Assembly (NCBI GenBank): GCA_015489035.1
Contig: WFMP01000183.1
Span: 1-5,417, forward strand
DNA from: Candidatus Altimarinota bacterium
GTDB lineage: Bacteria; Patescibacteriota; Gracilibacteria; Absconditabacterales; Absconditicoccaceae
DNA length: 5,417 nucleotides
Reading direction: 5' to 3'
In this document: positions 1 to 5,417 of the stretch, in pieces
Layout: every line of letters starts with the position of its first letter
Position numbering within the stretch: position 1 is the first letter of the stretch
Notes under the pieces: model-generated
The model's input: only the letters and a program-made list of their open reading frames with translations
What the model was told of the DNA's origin: nothing
Databases searched by the model: none
Translations under genes and position numbers: made by a program

Positions 1-1
1 A

Positions 2-3000
2 TCTTATAATGATTCTAAAATTAAAGAATTTAGAAACTTTTTGGAAGCTAATTGAAAAAATATAAAAGCTTTACAAACAAATCTGAATAAGTTATTAGAA
101 AAAAAATGATATGTTTCTATTGCAGTTGATTGAAAAGCTGGATGACAAACTTTTGAAGCTATTAGGATTTTTGAAAATGATTATAGAAACAAAAATATCG
201 AAAAAGTCGAAGGTTTAACTGTAAGAGATGTTTCTGATGCAATGAGTTGGATAACTATTGAATTAAGGGAAATGAATAAAGAAAAAAATCAAAAATTACA
301 AAGTAAATTTGAAAAGGCAAAGATAAAAGCTCCACAAAAAGAAAGAATAAAAGCTAAAAAAGAATTAGACCAAGTAGATCAAGATAAACAAAAAGAAACT
401 ACAAAAGTTATCAAAGCTACAAAAAAGAAACTTGATACTCATAAAAAGATGATCTTGAATAATAAATTAATGAAAACTATTATGGTGAAAAATGAAAAAT
501 GAGATTCAGTTCCTGTTAAGTTTTCTAAATGATTTTCTGATAAATTTAATATTGTTTCAGGTAAAAATAATCTTGAATTTCAATCAAAAGATGCTTTGAT
601 ACTATTTAATTTTGATGTAAAAGTAGAAGCTCAAAAGAAAAAAAATTCAAGTCCATATATGCCAGAATATACATATAATTTTCATCTTAAGTTACCTAAG
701 GCAGGATGAGTTAATTTTTATGAGAAAGAAGTTTCTTGAGATGAAAATATGAATCAAGTTTATTATTCTTTTAAAAAAAATGGAAAAGTATATTTATGAG
801 TGGTTTGATTTCAATTTGATAACAATAGTTGATCAATTAAGAATTTTAGAGTAGTAGAAAAAGAACTAAAAAATACAAATTCTCCTTTAACCAAAGATGA
901 ATTAAGTAATTATGAATGAAATGTTTATTATTCATGAATTTTCGATTTTTCATGATATACTATCAAAAAATGAACAACTATAAATAATATAAATCATATG
1001 GATGTATGAACAGCTGAAAAAACTTATGATGAATTAGAAAAAAAGTATCCTAATGAAATAGCTTTGAAATGAGCTTTACAATTCATTTGAACTAAAATAG
1101 CTACTAATTCTACTTTAAGAGATAATTTTCCTATTTGATGAATAGATAAAGAAGGAATTTGAACATGAGATATTTTGTGAGCTGTAATAACTTTACATTG
1201 ATTAAAAGAATCTTGATTGAACAAACAATTAGAGACTTTGTATAATATGATAAACAAATGAACTTTAACAAATGTAGAACTTAAAAAAGTTTCTCAAGAT
1301 ATTGCTAAATATCCTCATTTAGATAAATTTACTTCTAAAGAAAAAATAAAATGGTTAGCTGATCAAAATGATAGTTGAAAAATTTGAGATATGACAAATA
1401 CTATTATTTGAGAAAAAACAGTTTATGAACTTATGTGAAAATTGTCAGAAGGACAAGCTAAACAAAAAATAAATGAAATATTAACTTTGGCAGGTTGTCC
1501 AGAAAATCTTAAAGATACTTATTTTGCTAAACCATATTTTTATAGATGACTTGAAAGATTAAATTTGGATCCACTTTCATTAAAAAAATATTTGTCTTGA
1601 AAAATGAATTTGGCAGATGTAGAAAAAAATAGAGTAAAATTACAAGAAAGAAATAGACACGATATACTTTTAAATCTTTTGTGAACTGAAGAAAAAGTAA
1701 AAGAATTTGAAAAAAAAGTTCAGTGAAAGTATAACAAATTAAAAACAGAATTAGAAGAAAGATTATCTGGTAGTTATAAAAATGATCCTAGTATTTTTGA
1801 AAGATTGAAAGCTAGTATAGAATATACAGGTATAACTGCAGCTTATATAGATCATACTCGTAAACAAGATACTATTTGATGATCAGTAAATTTTTCTACA
1901 GATTGGAAAATAATTGATAATTTATCATTATGACTTGTTTCAGTAGATGGCCAATTAATTCCTTGAATATCTGTGTGAAAATCTTTTAGTCAGAAATTTG
2001 ATGATAAAAGAACTAGTATTTGAATAGCTTGAAATTTAATAAATGGAGTAATTCCATTGTTGAGTGTATCAGCATCTCATGATTTTAATAAAGCTTGATT
2101 AGAAAAATGGGATAGTTCTTCTAAAAAAATAGTAACAAGTATATGAACTGCATTTCCAATATTATTTGGAAGTTTATGATATAATTTTGGTAAAGCAGGA
2201 CAAATAGAATATAAAGAAGCAAAATTGAATAGAGTTTTAAATGGAATGTTTGAAAAATTAAATAAATGAGAAAAATTACAAGAAAAAGATTATTCAGATA
2301 AATATGAAAAAGAATTAGTAAGAAGTATAAATTCTATGATAAAAATTGCTAAATTAGGTAAATTAAATTTAGAACAAAGGAAAGAAGTTTATAAAACTAT
2401 AAAAAAATGAATAAAAGAAAATTATGCTCATTTATTGTGAGAGGAGGATGCTTGAACTAGATTATCAGAAATTGGTCTTATCTGGGCTATAATTCCTCTA
2501 GTTTATGCTAAGATGGAGAGTATAAAAGTTAATTATTCTTTAGATAAAAATTCATATAAAACATTATCTAATTCATTTGGAGATATTGAAAAACATTGAA
2601 AACTTGAGGGAATAAAAAATATAAATCAATTTGTAAAAACTTTGGAAAACGTTTTGTGAAAAGGTACTGTAGAAATAGGAGATGGAAAAATTTTTGTTAA
2701 TTTGAATGATATTAAAGACTGAACTTTGATAGCTTTTGGTAATGGAATACAAACAAAAAAAGTTTGAAATAAATTAGAAATAGGATGATTATTAGATTGA
2801 ACAATATTGTCTTCTACAATTGGTGCCCCATGAAAACATATGAATGTTTTGTGAATAGGTAAATGATTTTTTACAAAATGACCTACCAAAGATTTGAAGT
2901 TACAGCTAATTATGCAAAATTCTATTTCAAAAGATAAAAATTGAAAATTAGATATATTATGATTTAATAATGAAACTAAAATTTCAAAATTAGTTATAAG

Positions 3001-4351
3001 TCAAGGAAATGATAATTTAATAAATCAAGAATATATTGAAGTTGAAAAACAATTTAATAAATCAGAATTGAGTAAATTGATTGATCAAACTATAGATGGT
3101 TGAATTTTTGCTAACTCAGAAGAATTTACAAAGCAATATGAAGAGATAATTTCATTAGTGAAAGATTATAAATATGATAAAATTGTTAATTATATTAATA
3201 ATGTTGTTTTAGCTACAAAAAGTCCATTATCTTGGTATATTTATCATAAATGATGACAAAAAATTTTAGATAAAATTAGAAAAGATGTTATACAAATAAA
3301 AGATAGTAAAGATATTATTAAAAAACAAGTTTTTGTAGAAAAATTTATTAATAATCTATTTTTAGATGAAAATATAAAAACTAAGCTTAATCTTCCAGGA
3401 GCCATAACTAATAAATATATTAAGAATATGTCTATGAAAGATTTTGATAATTCAAATATAGGAAAAAATCCAGCAAATAATAGAACTGCATGATTTTTGA
3501 GAGCTGTAAGAAATGAATTATTAGGTGGTCAAAATACTTTAAATGGTTATTTAGCTATAACTTGAGTTAAATGAGTTGATAGAGTTGAAAAAGAAGCAGA
3601 ACAAATTTTATCTAAAAATAAACCAGAATGGTTTGGAAAATTAGATAGTCAAAAACAAAATAAAGTAATAGCTTTTGCAAATATTGTATTAGCTTGAGAA
3701 GATTATATTTCAAAATCTTGATTTGAAGAACCAACTTATAAAACAGTATCTGTCTCAGATATTATTGCTTTTCCATTTACATATAAGTTAGCTACAAAAA
3801 CTGAGCATGGTCATGTTCCTATGTATGGAGTTGCAGATTTGGTAGATGTAAATGGTGATGGTAAATTTGATAAAAAAGATTATACAGAAATTAATTCTGA
3901 TCAAGTGAATAAATATATGTACAGTATGTTATCAGATAAATTTAAAAATTCATTGAAAGAATATATTAGAGAATCTAAGTGAATAGAACTAAATGATAAC
4001 CAATTAAAAGAATTATTTGTAAAAAAGAACTTGACAATTGGTTCAGAAACTATAAACCTGTCTTATAAAACTATTTATACAAAATGGTGAGAATGTTTTA
4101 ATAGTACATTAGCTATGATAGATTTACAACTTGATGGAGCAGGACTTTGAGTAAGTGCTGTAAGTGGAAATGTATATTTGAATAATCAATCAAGTGTAGA
4201 TGTAAAAACTTATATGGCATGATTCTGAAGAAAAGTAGATCCAAAGTCGCATTCAGAACCGACGAATAATTGAACACCATGAGGTAGTGATTGATGATCT
4301 ACTAAGTGAACAAAGAATCCAATAAATTGAGGTCCAGCAGGTTGATGGTAA
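2..4351 (+). CDS. Giant surface/cell-wall protein with peptidoglycan-binding-like domain (5' partial, code 25)
   Basis: The frame starting at base 2 stays open through many in-frame TGA codons, read as Gly, to TAA at 4349-4351. This gives 1449 residues. The true start lies upstream, because domain homology begins before the first in-window Met (base 242). Domains in order: a peptidoglycan-binding-like domain (about residues 20-80), a Lys/Glu-rich helical segment (about 87-165), and a long mixed region with beta-rich blocks near 620-730 and 888-1000. A mostly helical region follows, with an EF-hand-like loop at 1282-1293, then a Gly-rich tail from 1424 ending Gly-Gly-Trp. I found only two cysteines (C499, C1365), so it is not disulfide-rich. 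No catalytic motif was recognised and the overall family is unknown to me. The first domain suggests an extracytoplasmic protein that contacts peptidoglycan, its own or a host's. It is followed after 33 bp by a lipoprotein gene, so the two may work together. The reading frame is certain; the function is not. Confidence 0.9.
59..241 (+). other. Peptidoglycan-binding-like domain (PG_binding_1 type) in the giant protein
   Basis: Residues 20-80 follow the classic pattern of this small helical domain. A helix with K-A-L-Q-x-x-L-N-K-L (residues 22-31) is followed by V-D-G-K-A-G-G-Q-T (42-50) and then F-E-A-I-R-I-F (51-57), where family members usually have an A-V-x-x-F-Q helix. Glycines 44 and 48 are TGA codons (131-133 and 143-145) while glycine 47 is GGA, so the motif only appears if TGA is Gly. 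Such domains bind cell-wall peptides or glycan and usually sit beside hydrolases or on surface proteins. No hydrolase domain is visible in the remaining sequence, but one could lie upstream of the window. The usual Gln after the last Phe is Glu here, so binding may differ. Confidence 0.72.
260..499 (+). other. Lys/Glu/Gln-rich helical, probably coiled-coil segment of the giant protein
   Basis: Residues about 87-166 are almost entirely Lys, Glu, Gln, Asp, Ala, Thr and Leu, with no Gly or Pro except one Pro near the middle. They resemble a long charged helix or coiled coil. The segment lies between the peptidoglycan-binding-like domain and the rest of the protein, and probably acts as a stalk or spacer. 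It is part of the long gene, not a separate one: the frame is open on both sides once TGA is read as Gly (TGA at 503-505 follows it directly). Confidence 0.5.
1862..2197 (+). other. First beta-rich block of the giant protein
   Basis: Residues about 621-732 contain short alternating polar/hydrophobic stretches such as G-G-S-V-N-F-S, L-S-L-G-L-V-S-V, P-G-I-S-V-G-K-S-F and L-L-S-V-S-A-S-H-D-F, separated by turn-like Asp/Asn/Gly/Lys segments. The block ends in a more hydrophobic run with A-F-P-I-L-F-G-S-L-G-Y-N-F near 717-729. This pattern fits consecutive amphipathic beta hairpins, as in a beta-sandwich or a membrane-associated beta sheet. I do not recognise a named family. The strand assignment is by eye only. 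Confidence 0.35.
2660..3001 (+). other. Second beta-rich block of the giant protein
   Basis: Residues about 887-1000 have short strand-like segments (T-V-E-I-G-D-G-K-I-F-V, T-L-I-A-F-G-N-G-I, K-L-E-I-G-G-L-L, L-K-L-Q-L-I-M) separated by Gly, Asp and Lys turns, including several TGA-encoded glycines. A beta-sheet or beta-solenoid-like fold is possible. The flanking sequence on both sides looks helical. No family is recognised. Confidence 0.3.
3845..3880 (+). other. EF-hand/dockerin-like calcium-binding loop in the giant protein
   Basis: Residues 1282-1293 read D-V-N-G-D-G-K-F-D-K-K-D. This matches the Dx[DN]xDG calcium loop, with acidic or Asn ligands at positions 1, 3, 5 and 9, the conserved Gly at 6, a hydrophobic residue at 8 and Asp at 12. 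The final Asp instead of Glu resembles dockerin-type and other extracellular calcium loops. Only one copy was seen, whereas true dockerins have two. The region just upstream contains T-E-H-G-H. Calcium binding is inferred from the motif and would fit an extracellular structural role. Confidence 0.6.
4268..4348 (+). other. Gly-rich C-terminal tail ending Gly-Gly-Trp
   Basis: The last 27 residues of the giant protein are dominated by Gly, Pro, Asn, Thr and Ser and probably lack a fold. Most of the glycines are TGA, including a TGA-TGA pair at 4289-4294. The end reads P-A-G-G-W-stop, and the next gene ends A-D-G-W-stop. The tail could be a flexible linker, a secretion or sorting tail, or an accidental product of the DNA repeat that overlaps it. 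Confidence 0.5.
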
Positions 4352-4375
4352 TAATTTAATTTTAATACATTATTC
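4337..4375 (+). repeat. Junction repeat, copy 1 (direct repeat, 39 bp)
   Basis: This 39-bp stretch spans the last codons and stop of the giant gene and most of the spacer. It matches 4502-4540 at 34 of 39 positions without gaps. The five differences are at repeat positions 5, 15, 20, 22 and 32, all transitions. It starts GCAG and ends ATTATTC in both copies. Confidence 0.85.
4342..4371 (+). promoter_or_regulatory. Possible promoter for the lipoprotein gene (inside repeat copy 1)
   Basis: TTGATG at 4342-4347 resembles a -35 box and TACATT at 4366-4371 a -10 box, with an 18-base spacer. Transcription would start about 6 bases before the ATG at 4385, giving a nearly leaderless message. This would fit the absence of a Shine-Dalgarno sequence. 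In DNA this AT-rich such matches arise by chance. The main support is that the same boxes and spacing recur in copy 2. Confidence 0.3.
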
Positions 4376-4384
4376 GAAAAAATA

Positions 4385-4435
4385 ATGAAAAAAATATTTT
4401 TATTCATAATGTTTATTCTTCTTTTAAGTTGATGC
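4385..4435 (+). other. Lipoprotein signal peptide and lipobox cysteine
   Basis: Codons 1-16 form the signal and codon 17 is the Cys to be lipidated. The site L14-S15-G16-C17 fits the lipobox consensus. Reading TGA as Trp instead would give L-S-W-C, which is disfavoured at the position before the cysteine, so this site independently supports Gly. Confidence 0.85.
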
Positions 4436-4516
4436 GTATTAAAAAATACTAAGTCTAAACAACAACAAATATATCCTATTGTTTCTCATGGTACTTGAAC
4501 GGCAGATTGATGGTAG
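4385..4516 (+). CDS. Small 43-residue lipoprotein
   Basis: ATG at 4385 opens a 43-codon frame ending in TAG at 4514-4516. The N-terminus MKKIFLFIMFILLLSGC is a textbook lipoprotein signal: two lysines, a hydrophobic core and an L-S-G-C lipobox, with cleavage before Cys17 (TGC at 4433-4435). The lipobox Gly16 is a TGA, as are Gly38 and Gly42, so a standard-code search would see only a 15-residue fragment. The mature part is 26 residues, basic and Gln-rich (K-N-T-K-S-K-Q-Q-Q), then H-G-T-G-T-A-D-G-W at the end. It would be diacylated and anchored on the outer face of the cytoplasmic membrane. Its size resembles bacteriocin-release and entericidin-like mini-lipoproteins, but I see no sequence match that supports that role. 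It sits 33 bp after the giant gene and 32 bp before the secreted cysteine-rich gene. No Shine-Dalgarno sequence precedes the ATG. Function is unknown. Confidence 0.85.
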
Positions 4517-4540
4517 TAATCTGATTTTAATATATTATTC
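4502..4540 (+). repeat. Junction repeat, copy 2 (direct repeat, 39 bp)
   Basis: Second copy, 165 bp downstream. It covers the last codons and TAG stop of the lipoprotein gene and most of the spacer before the cysteine-rich gene. The stop differs (TAG versus TAA), but the Gly-Trp-stop meaning is kept. Similarity fades after ATTATTC, 8-9 bases before the next ATG in each case. Confidence 0.85.
4507..4536 (+). promoter_or_regulatory. Possible promoter for the cysteine-rich gene (inside repeat copy 2)
   Basis: TTGATG at 4507-4512 and TATATT at 4531-4536 are separated by 18 bases, as in copy 1, and the -10 box is closer to consensus here. The ATG at 4549 would again lie about 6 bases after the predicted start. 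The -35-like box overlaps the final Gly-Trp codons (TGA TGG) of the upstream gene. Confidence 0.33.
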
Positions 4541-4548
4541 AATAATAA

Positions 4549-4614
4549 ATGTATAAAAGTTTATATAGTTTGATAATTTTGCTTATATTATTTTTATGAT
4601 ATTCTTCATTTGCT
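4549..4614 (+). other. Sec signal peptide of the cysteine-rich protein
   Basis: Codons 1-22 encode M-Y-K-S, a hydrophobic core, and the end G17-Y-S-S-F-A22. Ser at -3 and Ala at -1 before D23 fit signal peptidase I. Gly17 is TGA. There is no Cys at the cut site, so this is not a lipoprotein. Confidence 0.75.
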
Positions 4615-5417
4615 GATAGTCCTATTCATGAAAACTGTAAATCTTGAATTTATAAAAATTATTATTGATGAGATTGTACGATTTGTTGATACTATAAAAA
4701 AAGAAGATATATTTGAAAGACTATGAGTTATCAAGATTTTTGGGTGGATAATAAATGAAAAGAGAGATTAATAAATGTAAATAAAAATACTGCTTCCATA
4801 ATAAATTTAAATAAATATGATATAGTATATTGAAAAACTGATTGGCGGACAAATTTTATACCTACAAAATTTGATAAAAATACAGCTCCGTTTCATCCAC
4901 TTTTGTGAACAATACATAAGGTAGGAATATCCTCTTCTCAAAATATCTCTAAATTAAATTATGATAAACCTGTTTTTTATGTTAAATGGAAAATTACAAA
5001 TTATATTTCTAATTGAAATAGTCCTAGTTGAGTTGTACCACATTCATGATGGCAACATGCAAAATTATTAATAAATTCAAATTGATATGGAATACCGCGT
5101 ATATATAAAGATTGAAAGACAAAAAAAATAATTTGACCATCATCTACTCATGTAGAATGTTATGCAGTTTTACCTGCTTGGTGCGGAGATGGACATATAC
5201 AGTCTAGTGATTGAGAACAGTGTGATAATGGAAATAAGAATTGGGATGGTATTTGAAATCCTATTATTAAAAATGGTGTAGCTTGTAATACCTCTTGTAA
5301 AATAGTTAGGCCAACTTGTGGTACTGCGGAAAAAAATTATTCTGCTGATGCTACTTCGTATGGTTCAAATACATTTTGTGCCAAAAGTTATGAAATTGCC
5401 GATCCAGCTAATCCTGC
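4549..5417 (+). CDS. Secreted cysteine-rich surface protein with DUF4215/Myxococcus-type repeat (3' partial)
   Basis: ATG at 4549 begins a frame that is still open at the window edge: 289 complete residues plus two bases. Residues 1-22 are a Sec signal peptide with hydrophobic core L-I-I-L-L-I-L-F-L and a likely cut after S-F-A, before D23. A Cys cluster (C30, C43, C46) follows. Residues about 50-200 are an unrecognised, apparently beta-rich extracellular region with few cysteines. C204 then leads to a cysteine-rich motif, C212-G-D-G ... E-Q-C225-D-N-G-N ... D-G ... C246-x-x-x-C250, as in DUF4215 and Myxococcus-type disulfide repeats. After C257-G-T-A a second Cys-containing segment (C277) starts. 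Such modules are common in large surface proteins of CPR bacteria and the full protein may continue with repeats. By my count 17 of 26 glycines are TGA. It is probably co-oriented with the lipoprotein gene for an envelope role. The exact function is unknown. Confidence 0.88.
5182..5298 (+). other. Cysteine-rich CGDG...CDNGN repeat (DUF4215/Myxococcus type)
   Basis: Residues 212-250 give C-G-D-G, then E-Q-C-D-N-G-N twelve residues on, then a D-G pair at 233-234 and C246-x-x-x-C250. The four cysteines are expected to form two disulfides outside the cell. The spacing between the D-G and the third cysteine is longer than in the compact myxobacterial version and contains I-G-N-P-I-I-K-N-G-V-A. Only one copy is inside the window. 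Confidence 0.7.

Noticed and set aside
242..502. A separate 86-codon Lys-rich gene starting at ATG 242
   Set aside because: It is only the stretch between two stop signals under the standard code. The same frame is open before and after it with TGA as Gly, and the peptidoglycan-binding-like domain lies directly upstream in frame.
1024..1257. Minus-strand open frame of 77 codons
   Set aside because: It lies antisense inside the giant gene, has no recognisable motif, and sits in a region where the plus-strand frame is continuous and coherent.
2626..2889. Minus-strand open frame of 87 codons
   Set aside because: Antisense shadow of the giant gene with no domain features.
2..4351. A decayed pseudogene full of stop codons
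   Set aside because: Every interruption is TGA and never TAA or TAG over some 1449 codons, no frameshift is needed, and the TGA positions fall on conserved glycines.
4352..4384. Rho-independent terminator after the giant gene
   Set aside because: Only an AU-only weak stem is possible and there is no GC stem followed by a T-run.
4210..4407. Minus-strand open frame of 65 codons across the first gene junction
   Set aside because: It overlaps the Gly-rich tail, the spacer and the lipoprotein start on the other strand; it shows no motif and its composition follows from the antisense of TGA-rich sequence.
4385..4516. Colicin-lysis-type release protein assignment for the small lipoprotein
   Set aside because: Size and signal type are similar, but no residue pattern beyond a generic lipoprotein signal matches and no bacteriocin gene is visible, so no function was assigned.
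2..5417. TGA read as tryptophan (mycoplasma-type code 4)
   Set aside because: It would place Trp at the conserved Gly of the lipobox and of the peptidoglycan-binding-like motif, and would produce improbable Trp-Trp runs in the flexible tail.

Overview
The window is very AT-rich DNA carrying three consecutive plus-strand genes that are only open if TGA is read as a sense codon. Read as glycine (genetic code 25), frame 2 runs without TAA or TAG from the left edge to a TAA at 4349-4351. A 43-codon lipoprotein gene and a third, right-truncated gene follow. The TGA=Gly reading is supported inside recognisable motifs: the V-D-G-K-A-G-G-Q-T core of a peptidoglycan-binding domain, the L-S-G-C lipobox, and Gly-Gly pairs in a Gly-rich tail. 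TGG is used separately for tryptophan. Code 25 is known from Absconditabacteria (SR1) and Gracilibacteria (BD1-5), so the source is most likely one of these reduced, often epibiotic or predatory CPR bacteria. The sequence does not let me choose between them.

Layout. Bases 2-4351 are the 3' part of a giant gene (1449 residues visible, N-terminus outside the window). It has a peptidoglycan-binding-like domain, a Lys/Glu-rich helical stretch, a long unrecognised mixed region with two beta-rich blocks, a calcium-loop motif and a Gly-rich tail ending in Gly-Gly-Trp. Bases 4385-4516 encode a 43-residue lipoprotein ending in Asp-Gly-Trp. Bases 4549-5417 encode the first 289 residues of a secreted cysteine-rich protein with a signal peptide and a DUF4215/Myxococcus-type cysteine-rich repeat. 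There is no gene-free stretch over 300 bases: the two gaps are 33 and 32 bp.

The two gene junctions are near copies of each other. A 39-bp direct repeat (34/39 identical, all five differences transitions) covers the last codons, the stop and most of the spacer in both places. It can be read as a duplicated promoter (-35-like TTGATG, -10-like TACATT/TATATT) placed so close to each ATG that the transcripts would be nearly leaderless.

All three products appear destined for the cell surface or cell wall: a wall-binding giant, a membrane-anchored mini-lipoprotein and a disulfide-rich secreted protein. A role in the cell envelope or in contact with a host cell is a reasonable inference but is not shown by the sequence. 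No RNA gene, mobile element, CRISPR array or convincing terminator was seen.
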